Origin: Membranipora membranacea
Taxonomy: Eukaryota; Bryozoa; Gymnolaemata; Cheilostomatida; Membraniporidae
Reading direction: 5' to 3'
Length of the DNA stretch: 64,000 nucleotides
NCBI GenBank assembly: GCA_914767715.1
Contig: OU612075.1
Coordinates: 18,354,001 to 18,418,000, forward strand
Under the pieces are notes generated by a model. The model was not told the origin of the DNA. It made no database searches and saw only the letters and a program-made list of their open reading frames with translations. Made by a program: the position numbers and the translations under genes. Positions 11,590 to 24,233 of the stretch are shown one piece after another; position 1 is the stretch's first letter; each line of letters opens with the position of its first letter.

Positions 11590-14500
11590 CTATTTACCAG
11601 TCACCAAACTGTTGGCCATTGCCATGTAACTTGACATTTCGTCGTCTTCTTCTGCAACCTCAGCAATAACTTCAGATGTCAACACAGGTGCATCAAAACC
11701 TCCCACTGTTTTACTAGGGGCACCTGTTGTTTCAGTATGAAGCAAGCTATCTACCATGAAGGCATTTGAAGTTTGTGGTGGCTGCTGTGTAGGAATAGGT
11801 GCAGTTACAATCGGGTGCTGGACAGGTACAGATGCTGGTTGGTGTCCATATTGAGGGTACTGTGGTGGACCACCCAATCTGATGGCAGATGGGCTACCCG
11901 CAGTGTTCAGAGGAGGACCACCCATAGGGTTTACAGGACCACCCATAGGGTTGACAAGAGGACCACCCGTCGCGTTGACAGGCGGATGCCATATACCTCT
12001 CTGTGAAGGGAACTGATTTTGAGGGTTATAAAATTGAGACTGTCCATTCATAGGTCTCATCATTGGCAGTCCAGGAACAGGTGCTCTGACACCTGTCATA
12101 TGCATGGGTGGTCCACCCGGGGTGGGCCTAAATGCTTGCGGTCTTATTGGCATATTAGGCATGTAACCTTGCTGCATAGGATGCTGACCCTGGTGATTGG
12201 GAGCCTGGGTCATTGGAGTTACTTGAGGATTGTTTGTCGGAAGTACAGCTTTTGGATTGCTTGTTTCACCGACCTGCTTCACAGAATTGACAATATTATC
12301 TGTATTGTTAGTTTGTGGTATGTAGGCTGTAGCTGTTCCTTTTTTACTGTCACTTGATGAATGCTGATCTCTGGGGGACGGAATACTAGGAATTTCTTTA
12401 GGTTTATTCCTTTCTGCTACTTTTGTACTAGACGAATTGACAACCTGTTATAAAGATATAAAGAGTTTTACATCTCTTGTTATTTTAAAAACAAAAATGT
12501 GGCGGCAGATATAGGGAAGGGTCATCAACCTATCCTACACAGTAAACAATTTGACAGCTCACACTTTATCTAATGTGATTGACACAACAGTTACTTGTGG
12601 GCGTTGCAGCTTTTTAAGTCATTGCAGACGTGAATATAATTGAATAATGAGGAAATTTCAACTTATCGATATCAACGACTTAACAAATAAATATACAGAG
12701 CAGTGATAAATACCTCAGTGGCCGGTTGCTGGGCAGTAGCAGGCAGCCTATTGTTATCAGTGGTTTGATTGGCCTCTTCAGTGCATTGTTTGTGTATTTC
12801 AGCAGATTGAAGTCTGGAGGAGTCATCAACAACCATTGTTTTACTGTCTATTGTTTCTTTCGACTTTGCTGAAGTAGAGCCCTGTTGTTCTTTACTATGA
12901 TCCACTGTTACGTCACTAGACTTGGCTTCTGTGTCACCAGTTTGAGGAGATTTGGGATTGACTGTTTCTGGTTTTCCCTCAGTAGATTCTGTAGCCTCAG
13001 TTTTTTCTGTAGCCTCAGCTCTTTCACTTCCTGCCTTAGCAGAATCGGGGGTCTTTGAATCAGTCCTACTTTTTTGCTCGTCTGTCTCCTCGTCCGTAGA
13101 GGATTCTAGTCTGTTATTCACTCTTCTAATACCTTCTTCCTTTCCATCTTCCTCAGACTAGACAAGATAAACACTCGCTTTAGTAAAGCATTGCCCATTC
13201 TATGTGGAAGACCCCCCTCTATTAGTACTCACACCATTGTGATCTCTTTTGAATGAGTAGGGAAAATTAGTCATTTTTAAATAACTCAAAAATCAGAAAA
13301 AGAAACACACCTCTTCTCCCTGATCTCCACTCCCCAGATCCGCCTCCCCTTCAGCTCCCCCTGGTGGCACATACTCGTCCTCTGTCTCGGTACTCTGCTC
13401 GGTAGAAGCATCTGAGTCATAGTCGGCTAATCTCTTACGTTTCTTTTTCTTCTTCTTAGGCGAGGCCTTCTTAGGGGGTTCTTTAGAAGATCGGCCTCCG
13501 GAATAAGCTGTTAATTAGAAATTCAGAATAATATTGAATTCAGCAACTGGTGATGAACTAGGATTTTATTCTAGGATCAACAGCAAGAAATGAATTTTAT
13601 TGCAACAAACTTAATAAATAGTCCATGTTTTTGATAGGCGAGATCCAACTTAATTGTGATTTCTTGTGTTTCTTCATGAGCAGACAACTTCTGATTAAAT
13701 AAAAAATAAGCACATCATTTAGTCAAGTATAATACCTCTCAACCTTCTTGGTGAAATTAACAGTCAAACTGGATAAACATAGCAGAAAGAATAATAAAAT
13801 AGGAATCTCAAATTACTTTTTCGATGCATTACATGTTGAAACTTTGATGCACTTGCTAAAATTGAAAGAAAAGTAGATGTCATTTGAGCAAAAGTTTTGT
13901 TCCATAGTCATACAGCGACAGAGAAGAATAGCAAATTAACAATAGTCTGTCATACAATAATTGCTGTTTGTTGAACTATAACAGTTGAATGTAGATATAT
14001 TCCTAATGCTTGGGAATCAAAATCCAGAGGAGATACTTCTAGCCACAAATTTGATTCAGGTTTGTTCATTTGCCAATTCTAAGGTATTTGCAGCGATTTG
14101 GATGAGATATTTGAAATGATTTGCTTTCATTTGGAGATATTGTCTTTCCTTTTGAGGGCGGATCAATGCTTTACTAAGTATCTGTCCGGTGGATACTGAA
14201 TTGAGGGGGGGGGGGGGGGGGGACGAGGGCGCAGTAAGTAAATTATCCCCTGAAATAATATGATATGCTGTATGTACACAATCTTAGCCTTGCTATTACA
14301 TGCTAATAGTACTTACTCTTAGCGTTGTTCCATCTGTTCTTACGTCTGTTTTGCACCTCTTCCTCCTCAGTGCTAGATGAGCACGGGGTGGTTGCCAGAG
14401 ATTCATCACTACTAGAGAACCCAAACTGTTTGGTCTTCTTTCTGCAAATTATACATTGATGGGGAACTAGTAAGGTGTCAGTTTAAAGACGGAAACAGCT

Positions 14501-17500
14501 TCGTTGAAAATTTGTTACCATTTTAATTAAATTTGTCTAATCAGACTCATGATAAACAATACCACCAGCAAGGAATCATGTTGCTGTTCTTCCCTCGAAG
14601 TAGATTTCTGTAGGTAGACATAGGTTTCCACCTATGGCATAAAGAGGTAACTGCAAGCTAATTCATATAAAGGGAGGATACACAGTTTCAATATACCTCC
14701 CATCACATACATGTGGTTTTCCATATATTTACCTGAGACTAGCCTGAGTAGCGAGTGCCGATGTCCTCGTTTGTCGCCGAGCTGCTGGTGGCTTTCTCCG
14801 TCTTCTTCTCCCGTCATCAGAATCTTCCTCATCGTCATCATCGCAGACTACAAACATTCCACAATGATAACAGTGACGAAAGTGTTAAAGCTAGAGTAGC
14901 ACCTCCCCATATTTAGTATCATATTGAAAATCTCAATCTAATAAATATCACCATGGTAACCTTTTGAATAGCCTATAGACACTGTTGAAACCATTAGTTT
15001 TACTAAAATAAAATTTTGTCTCAACTTTACAGTGTGCAGCAGCAATGGGAACTGTTCACTGATTATGACTACCATAGACTACAGTTCAGAAGGTAATGTA
15101 TAAAATTGTCGATACTTTTTGTGTGTTTGACATTTCAATGACAGTTGACAAACCATAATAACAATCGGCAGGGGGGGGGGGCTACCTTATAGTTAGTACA
15201 AATTTTTCACTTAAATTCACAGTGAAATAGCCTGATCCTGAATCAAGATACAGCTCAATTAGTCTTTCTTGGACTCTTGATAATGGATGCTACTACTTAC
15301 TGAATGATTTGATGTTATCTGTGTTTCCGCGTCTCCTTCTACCTCGGGCGGCTTTTTGCCCAGCTGGCATCCAAATATCATCACTGTGGCTATTATCCGA
15401 GACCTCAGTCTGAGCTTCGTCTGTCTGCTGATCGTCAGAGAGATTATAGTCCTCATCATACTCACCGGCAGAGTCAGCGTCCATATCGGTGTAACTCCTG
15501 ATGTGAGAAGAGAGGGAGCGATGGGGTGAAGTTTAACGGACATAAAAAACAAGCAGTAATGGAAAAATTAGAACAAACAATAGGAATAAAATAATACATT
15601 GCCAAAAAAAAACTCTAGGGTTAATTTCATAACAAGATGTGAGGAATTGTTAGTATCTACCCCAGCTCATTACGTATCTTATGAAACGGATTTGAAAACT
15701 GAGATCAACTATACTGTACAGAACTTACTTCCCGTCCATTGATCAGCTGCCAGCAGCAAAAATAATAATTACTGAAATGCTGATAAATAATGGATGACTT
15801 GTGATCTGTTATCCTGGGGGGAAAAGATGGGAGGATCTCATAATATCCGACTAGCAGCATTTGACTATATATGAGGAACAATGCTCAGTGATGGCTCATA
15901 AAGCTCCGCCATTAATTTGGGAGGATCAGATTAAGTCTTTCAACAAGCACTCACTTTGGTTTCCTTCTTGCTGCCGGTTGTTTGGGTGTTGGCTTTGGTT
16001 GTTTAATCGCTGCAGCAGTTTTAGTTTTCGTTTTGTTTTCCTTCCCACCCTTACCACTATGCTCCTCATCCTCTCCTTCCTCCTCATCCGACCCTTTATT
16101 TTCCTCCTCGTCAGACGATTGAGGGAGGTCAGCTCCAGCCTCTCCGATCAGGTTACTGATATCCTTACCTCGAGATCGAGCTGGTGCTGGTTTTGTGAGC
16201 AGCGCTGAGTTAGTTCCTAAAACATGAAAAAAAAATTAAGACAAGAGGCACCCTAAAGATTCTGTTGAGTAGCTGATTCTCTGCTGGTCGCATGGCTTGT
16301 GTGATGAAACAATGTTATTTTATTGATAGGGAAAGTTTGTTAGCCGTATCAATAAAACTCATTGTAGACATTAAATTTTAGAGAATCTAAACTTCATAAT
16401 TCGCCATGTGTAACAACCATAGAGCTATTTTATAATATACAATAACTATATAGTCAAAACAATCTATGGTCCAGGGTATCACTTCATTAATGTAAGCCAG
16501 CATAGGAAAAGTGTGAATTTTTTTCTGTTAGACAATATTAATCTCAGTACGCAATGTCCGTATTATCTACCTGGTAGAATAGTGGAATCTTCATTGCGAT
16601 CTTTAATAGCAGTGCTTATCATTTTCTCATATTCCTCGAATCTATAGCTTATCTTGGCTCTCTTACGCCGAGATCTGTTGGTGTTATATCCATGATCCTC
16701 CTCATAGCTATCATAATCAAACCCATCATACTTCTTCTCCACTCGTTTACGCTCTGCTTTCTTTTATTATAAAATACACAAATACATAAAGCTGAGGGAT
16801 AGGAATGAACTGTGAGGTACATTTGCCATATTTCATTTCCAACGGGACATAAATTGAATAAAAGCCTTTGATTTGTTAGGGTTTTGAGCTATCTGCCACA
16901 CGTTACAGACATAATTGTCAAGTTCACATTGCTGTTCTCAGTCACATTGTGTATGTACATGCAGATAACCTTGATTCATGAATATATCATTTTGATGAGA
17001 TACAGCATACAGTAGTGCATATACCACTGCACGACACACAAGTCTTCAGCTGAAAACCATGAGTCAAGCGCTTTTTCGAGGCCTTTTCAAGTACAACCTC
17101 CGCATGGCCGGGCCCAGCAGCATGAAGTCACCCCTGTGTGTTGATAAGCATATCATGCCATCACCTCCAGGCCTCAGTGCATATTGTCAGTTTTGGTACT
17201 TTGACATAATGGGCATGTTAACGCTGTTGCGCAACCAAACTTCATTGTTTCCTCCCCATCACTCTCATGCTTACACTCTAAGCCAAACCAGCGCAGGCAG
17301 GTTTGCTTTCCATCCACTCATCAGCGCAAAGCCGCTATCGCCAAGGTACCCGCCCTTCATGCCATAGATCACCACTCAAATTCGTCACAATGAGCATCGC
17401 ACATCTCATTCACAAGTCGAAGAGCTGACATGTTTGCGCTACAGCCAGTGGGCTGACTGTGTTCTCCAATCTCGCTATGCCTGCATTTTATGCCTTTGAT

Positions 17501-20500
17501 AAACAAGATGGCAGTCAGGTCAGTATTTTCATTTCACAAGTGACAGGAGGGTGTTTGTATGTGACAAAAACCTTCATATATGAACTGACTTGTCATGTAA
17601 GACAGGTATCTACCTCACACAAGCCACCTGCGCTTAAGGGGGTAGTTAGATATGGCGATCAAATGAGACCTAGTATATAGAATAGAACCAAGGTAATACA
17701 AATAGCTTGATATTCAAAATCATATTACCATTGTATAACTTACAGCTTTTGGTTCATCTTCACAAGTGATGATATTATCCAGACTGATTCCGTTAGACAG
17801 AGCATACTTCTCCTGTCTTTCTTGTCTCTTCTTTTTAGCCTCCAACGCTTTTATATCGGAATCCAACTTCTCTAAATGTGCTTCTAATTTCTCTAACATG
17901 ATTGCCTAGTGAAAAAAAGACCAACATCAATATAGCAATGAACAATTGACGACTAACCATAAACTTAATCTATATCGTTTACTAATATTCAATCTATTTG
18001 GAGAATTTTTTCCTGAAACTTTCAGTTGCTAGAGTGATGTTGTTTTACTGATAGGCATGATTCAATAAACAAAATAATCTGTGGGGAGGGGCTAAAGGAA
18101 TGCAATCCAAATAACAGCAAGTCACAAAAATATTTGAATTTTTGTTTACTAACTATGGCCACCTTCAAACCTTGAGGTTAGGAGACCACTTTTTACATAC
18201 ATGATCGGATTGGGTAGTCTAAGAACCACAGTACTTGCCTGTTCACAGTTGGGACAGTGCCATTCACCGTCCGGTATATAAAATAGTGGTGGTTTAACAC
18301 ACGCTGTATGCCAGCCTCCATCACACTTATCACACAGTAATATCAGATGTGGCTGATCATATTTTCCGCAGCCTGAGCATGGTGTGTCATCATTGTCCAC
18401 CTACAAAAGAAGATAAGATCATTTATTTTTGCATTGAAGAAAGCGACCATGTGGTGTGTTATATGTGGTGTGTTATATGTGGTGTGTTATATGTGGTGTG
18501 TTATATGTGGTGTGTTATATGTGGTGTGTTATATGTGGTGTGTTCTATGTGGTGTGTTATATGTGGTGTGTTATATGTGGTGTGTTATATGTGGTGTGTT
18601 ATATGTGGTGTGTTATATACTGTGTGTTATATACTGTGTGTTATATACTGTGTGTTATATACTGTGTGTTATATACTGTGTGTTATATACTGTGTTATAT
18701 ACAGTGTTATATGTGGTGTGTTATATACTGTGTGACTTGATGCATGCACCCGAGCCAACTTCTCACAATTATTAATTAATTGTAAGACGAGTAGGTTTTA
18801 CTAGGTTTTTCATCAATTGTAGACTAAGCTGTCTGCCTAGCTCAAATTAAATTTTTGAAGATGGTTCAATAAAACAGTATTTACAATAATTATCTTTTGA
18901 CCACTTTTTTTCTAGTTTGATTAACTTGAAGGCTGTTCTAATCACCATTCAAATCTGATCAAGATCTGGTTAAAAAAAAATTAAGCCAACATCCTATTCC
19001 TTGACATCAGGCCTAGCCTTGCATTGTACAGCTTGTTGATCAGAGTGCAGACTTACCTCACTGCTTAGTTGTTCGTCTGGATGATGTACCACAAATGGTT
19101 GTTTTCGCTTAGCCTGTCTGCGAGCATTTCTACCTTGTTTGGGTGCATAGTCATCATCAGACAACACGTCACTGCTGTCATCAGGGGAAGACGCCTGTAA
19201 AATAAAAACATCAAAATCCTGATGTCATCCCATTGCCTAATTTTACGCCGAACATTGGTCTACCCTATAGGATAAAAAATCATAGATGAAAACTAAGCAT
19301 TTCAGTCGATAAGTTTTATTAGGTTTAGGTGGCACAAATCAAAGGATAAGTTATATATAGTAGAGCTTACCGCAAGGTTTTCAGATACAAGAGGGCGCTT
19401 AGGCCTACAACTAGCTCTAATCTGTGAAGTTTTAGGGGAATCTCTCCCCGTCACCTTTGCTAGCTTGGCTTTATTCTTATCTTTCTGTTTTTTTGTCATC
19501 TCTTTATATTTCTTTTTTTCATGCTTCTTCTTTGCCTGTGGGTGTTATTGAAAATGAGCATCAGCAAGATTAGAACAGTTCGAACCATACTTTAGTCTTC
19601 AGGGAAGGACAGGACAGGTAAAATAATTGAAGATGAGCTTAAAAATCACCTCTATTTTTAAAAATACAATAGAAAACAATCACTTTGTTTATAAACGGCT
19701 TCCTAATATTACCTTTAAAAGAGATTTCCTAGCCTTGGTGAGGAGGATACAGGTCTGTTTAAGCTGACTCAGAGGTATATTATCCTCACTATCTGATGAG
19801 GATTGTACAGCGGCTGCAGTGTTCGGCTGATTGGCTATATTTTCATTGTTTTCTTTGTTTGATTGTGAGGCTTGTGCAGGAGCTGCAGTGATAGTCTAAA
19901 AAATAAGATGAATTATGAAGATGATATTCTATATTCTATATTCTATATTCGTAAACAAACCAGAGTAAGAATATGTCCGATCAGTCTTGTATGATCAAGT
20001 TCAACCACATTTTTTTTGTTCATAAGCAATATAGTGTGGATGCTATTAACACTAGCCAACCCAATTATTTACACTAAATCAATACACTTGTTCATAACCT
20101 GTGATGCAAAAAGGCAACAGGCATAGGATCTGGAAAATCATAGATTCAAACCTCTGCTTTACTCTGGGCCATTAGTTCACTTGTGTCCATATCTGTGACC
20201 TCTGCTGATTTATCCTCTGTTGGTGCTGATTGTACTATGTCTCTTTCCTTAGGAGAATCTGTCACATCCTCTGATGTATCCATTGACTGCTCTGTTGATT
20301 GCTGAAAGTTCTCCTGTTCGGTCTCATTAGGCTTGGAATCTGCTGATTTCTCTTCTGAAGTCTCAGGTTCGATTGCTGCATCTAACAAGAATTACAATGT
20401 TTTTTTTTCAACTATTTATGTGTAAAAATACCATGATAGCTATTTCGTTGATACATTTACTCTGCAGACAAACGATTGTGATTCATTTATAACCAACAAC

Positions 20501-23365
20501 ATTTTGCAGTACAGAAAGCTAGCAAAACTTAGAATCAGCCACCTAACCAGATTTGGCAAAGCATTGCCCTACTATTGGATATCCTTTAGTGTTAATGGCT
20601 GAAATGACCAACCTGTTTCAGTAACTGGCTCTACTTTCACATCAGCTGTTATCTCAGTGTCTACTGTTTCGTCGTTAATCTCACTTTCAGCTTCTGCAAG
20701 TTTCACCTGCTCTGCTGTTTCAATGTTTTCATTGATTACAGATTTAACCTGTTCAATTTCTGCTGCAGGCTTCCCTTCTTGTTCAGTTTCTACCGCAGGT
20801 TTCACTTCGTGTTCTGATTCTGCTGCAGGTTTCACTTCTTGTTCAGTTTCTTCTGCAGGTTTCAATTCTTGTTGATTCTCTACTGCAGGTTTCACTTGCT
20901 CTTCGCCTTTTGTCTCCAGCTCTGTGTTTGGTTTATCATCTGAGGCCTCAGATTTGACAGTTAAACTTGCTGAACTGACATTAGGTGTCAGTGCTAATTG
21001 TGACTTCACAGGAGTTCCTGCTGTTGAGCGATCAAGTGCGAACTTTGTTGGTGTAGCATTAGCAAAAGCTCCTGAAAATAAATCCATTATAATCTCATCA
21101 CATGACAATAATCATAACCGCAGCATGAATGAATGATGCAGATACAGCTCTCAACAGACTTTGGCATCACACATTGATATTAGAAAAGAAATCTCATATT
21201 AACATATGGCAATAACCATGTATAATGGCAGAATCTGCGGCGGATCAAACTCACCAGTAGCAGAAGAGACATGACTGAGTGGAGTATCACATCTCAGACT
21301 CTCCACAGCCTTAACACTGGGTATAGGTTTACTCTCCTTTAGGCACTCAATGAGTGTAGCCAGCTCATCGCGGTTTCTGTACAAGAAAAATAAAAAAATA
21401 TTATTTTAGCTAATTTGATGATAATAAAGAACGGATGGACATACAGTTGAAATATGCTGTGAGCACAACTCCCATTGTGTTCAAAAAGGGGAGACAACTC
21501 CTTAATAACCTCCAAAATCTGGTAAGAGGAGAAAACTACTGCTGTCAACAAATGGTGTTTTGGGAGACCCACACCACAACACACAGGGGAGAGAACTCTT
21601 AAAAACAGTGACAAGGTTTGACAACTTCCAAGTCTAACCACTTCTGGGGTGGTTCTCAGATGGTATGATAAGAGTATATGAAGTTCCTTACTCAACGATA
21701 ACCTGCCAGGACGTGCCATCTGTATCATCCTGTTCAATTCTATATATAGTAACAACCAAATCCTCATCCTAAAACAGTGAAAAAATGTGTAACGAATGTT
21801 TACAAAATCATAGTTATCTTAGCATTTCTTCCATGAGAATAACTGAAAAAATATCTAACTACGCCCACTACTTCAGTGCGTCCACTACTTCAGTTGCAGT
21901 TGTTTTTTTTCAGTAATAATGTGGTAACACGCTAAAAGCTGCCGACATGCTAAATTGTAACTAAAATTTCTTTATTCAATTGAAGTTAAATTGAGTTAAT
22001 TTAATATAAATTTAAGACTTCAATATGAAAACGGACAAGGAAGTGTGAAGAAAGGTAGGATATAACGAAATTGTAAAGGAGTGTTGTGTTTGAACTGTCT
22101 TCAAATCATTATGAACTAAAATAATTTTATCATATTACGAAATGATGAGATCACCTGAATGAGCCAGTAGCATAAGCCATCCTTGTCTCTGCCATAACAT
22201 TGCTTACGAAGGTCATCTTCTGTCACAGCTTCAGACTTCAGGTAGTCTTGAAACTTCAAATTGGCATCAAACTGAGCTTCCAGTAAGTTCTGAAAGGCAG
22301 AATAGGAATTGTATTCAAATAACATTTGAGAGTCATAAGAGAATGCATAAAATATGTCATGCATGTTTAAAAATAAAATGGTTATTGACCAATATTCATA
22401 CTAAATTTGACACTATAATGTAGCGCCAGGATGTACACGCTATAAAGAGAAGCTATTCACGACATGCATCAACAACCATAAATTGGCACGGATTATTCAG
22501 GCATATAAGTGTTTGTTACAAACTTACTCGAATGATTGCTAGTCTTGTAGATAATTTTAGTTTAGCATATCCAGACTCCTCAACTTCCCATGCATGCCAC
22601 TGATTGTAGGAATGACAGAATTTTGCTAACTCCCTCTCCCATTTATCTATTGGAACATTCCTCTTAATCCGCCGCAGAAGAAAAATGTGGAGCTCACTGA
22701 TCAAGGCAGGAACGTCTGTAACAAAGACATGAAACGACTGGAGATTATTAAGAAAAGAATGGAATATTGGGAGTGGCCTAAATTCATTGAGATAAAAGTC
22801 TGGTGACCATTGATATTGATCGCGTTGGACGAGCATACAAATGAATGTGATGAAAATAAATATTATTCATTGATTGACCACAGAGAGACAGTCTCATACT
22901 GGAGTAACTGGCAGCACATATATTATATTTATGACAAGTCAGTCAGTGATGATTGATCATTATTATTATTAGTGAAGTTGTTGTTGTTGAGTAATGCGTA
23001 AACAACAGTCCACATTCCTCATACAGTTTCACAACTACATTATTAATTAAAAACTCACTAATACTATTATATCAAAGGTAGAACCAAGTTACTACCTACT
23101 TGTTACTACCTACTTACTTCTTGATAAATAAATAGTCACAACAACAAACAAGTCAAGTGAATTCTAATTCTGAAAAAAAAACTAACAACAACAGGGAAAA
23201 TGACATACCTCCAGAAGAAGCCTCAAATCCATCCCTCAGGTTTTTCACATTGAGAGGTAAAAGACCAAGTGCATCACCAAATTTCTCAATGAAAAAGCAT
23301 GTGGCTGCAAAATCTGGATATTCATGGCAGCTTGACTTTCTTTGTAATTGCCCATCAGCCGCCAT
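11590..23365 (-). CDS. RSF1: Remodeling and spacing factor 1 (RSF1), 20 exons
   Basis: Exons, 5' to 3': 23365-23209, 22715-22528, 22289-22155, 21768-21692, 21376-21255, 21071-20613, 20381-20152, 19895-19713, 19535-19371, 19194-19057, 18400-18239, 17905-17744, 16760-16571, 16216-15955, 15497-15301, 14847-14733, 14441-14317, 13507-13311, 13157-12714 and 12444-11590. They give 1520 aa (human RSF1 is 1441). RSF1 partners the ISWI ATPase SNF2H in nucleosome remodelling. The N-terminal 226 residues carry the DDT/WHIM-type fold (GRDKDGLCYWLIQ, then DDTDGTSW). A complete C4HC3 PHD finger lies at 619-672 (C626, C629, C641, C644, H649, C652, C667, C670). It is followed by a coiled coil (LEKLEAHLEKLDSDI) and ISYRFEEYEKMI, both family hallmarks. 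The rest is acidic or Lys-rich disorder with a Pro/Gly/Met-rich tail. Intron 11 uses a GC donor. The 5' end faces CWC15. Confidence 0.95.
14205..14222. repeat. G18 homopolymer in RSF1 intron 17
   Basis: Eighteen consecutive G on the plus strand (C on the RSF1 sense strand). A shorter run lies at 15171-15181 in intron 15. Both are slippage-prone and their length may be an assembly estimate. Confidence 0.9.
16761..17743. other. RSF1 intron 12, no feature recognised
   Basis: At nearly 1 kb this is the longest RSF1 intron. Its middle (about 17030-17690) is richer in GC than its flanks and holds two open frames (17059-17367 and 17459-17680, +) without motifs. An old insertion is possible, but no terminal repeats were found. 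Confidence 0.3.
18448..18735. repeat. 14-bp minisatellite in RSF1 intron 10
   Basis: About 20 units of a 14-base repeat. The left two thirds are gtgttatatgtggt and the right third is the variant gtgttatatactgt, with a few irregular units at the right edge. The change between variants is nearly a clean switch, so the array grew by expansion of two founder units. Three overlapping open frames here are repeat artefacts. Confidence 0.95.
20765..20914 (-). repeat. RSF1: Coding 30-bp tandem repeat in RSF1 exon 6
   Basis: Five imperfect copies of a 30-base unit encode ten-residue repeats of the type VKPAVETEQE within RSF1. The units keep the K-P-A-x-E-x-E core and vary elsewhere. The result is an acidic, disordered segment between the N-terminal WHIM-like domain and the PHD finger. 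Confidence 0.85.
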
Positions 23366-24233
23366 GTTGCAAATTACTAGGTCAATAAATGTCAAGGGTC
23401 AATATACATATTAGGTTTCATGAATTTTATAGAAAGTTTATCTTCACATGTCAATGATAATAAATTGTTTTTTTTAGTAGATGGGCTCGCTACAAAATCA
23501 TTTCTAAAAAAGAGTAATTTATCAAAAAAAAGCTGTTTCCAACGAACTATTACAAGATTCCTTGGAAGCGTGACCAGTGTCTAATCATTACCTTCTTGTG
23601 ATTAATCATCACATACTTGAATTGATCTTGTAACCATATTACCTGTAAGTATTGCTCTTCCACTCCTTGACTTTGACTGATTAGTGCTAGCCTTACCTTC
23701 TACTTGGTTTTACTTGTTGTAGTTTTACCAACCAAGGATTCTTTTACTCCTTGTTTTACCAGTTACTGCAGTTAGCTAGCTGAGCAGTTGTCTTACTTAA
23801 CTCCTCATATTCATCTTGTTGGATGGTTAAATAGGGAGTTGGACAGCTTTTGCAGTGTCCCTGTCATTGGTCAATGGTTGGTGATATATATGACTTGGAG
23901 TACAACAAACAACAAGGCAAGGGGCCCTTGAAGCAATGAACTAGGTAGTTCATTGCTTGAAGGGCATAAGCCAGAGTCTACTTACAATTTAAACTCAACA
24001 CAAGATTGTATATACTTTGCGCTTAGGATTAAGTCTAACCAGAATGAGCTGATCATCAGCAGGATTGGGATTTAATAGCCCAACTAACAACTGTTGTAGT
24101 TCTTCATACCATTTTCTTTTCTTCAGGTTGTTGAAGAGGAGGACAGGGATATTCAAAGCTGACAACTTTTTTACGCAACAACTGTTTTTTGCTAGTCGTA
24201 AAGTTTTAATTTGGTTGGGTCCAATCCTCAGAT
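23366..24233. promoter_or_regulatory. Divergent promoter region between RSF1 and CWC15
   Basis: The 868 bases between the start codons of RSF1 (minus, ATG at 23365) and CWC15 (plus, ATG at 24234) must hold both promoters. Both genes are ubiquitous nuclear genes, for which a shared bidirectional promoter is plausible. No TATA box was identified with confidence. A perfect palindrome lies at 23924-23965. Confidence 0.6.
23924..23965. repeat. Perfect 20-bp palindrome with a 2-base spacer
   Basis: The arm gcccttgaagcaatgaacta is followed by gg and then by its exact reverse complement. It lies 269 bases upstream of the CWC15 start codon. Confidence 0.95.

Noticed and set aside
11773-12357. Plus-strand frames opposite the last RSF1 exon
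   Set aside because: Antisense shadows of the repetitive Pro/Gly/Met-rich coding sequence.
15723-15748. Possible 18-nt RSF1 microexon with donor at about 15727
   Set aside because: Joining it to exon 14 (phase 2) creates an immediate stop, while exon 14 joins exon 15 directly in frame.
18349-18775. Three overlapping open frames rich in CVICGVLYVV-type repeats
   Set aside because: They are translations of the 14-bp minisatellite inside an RSF1 intron.
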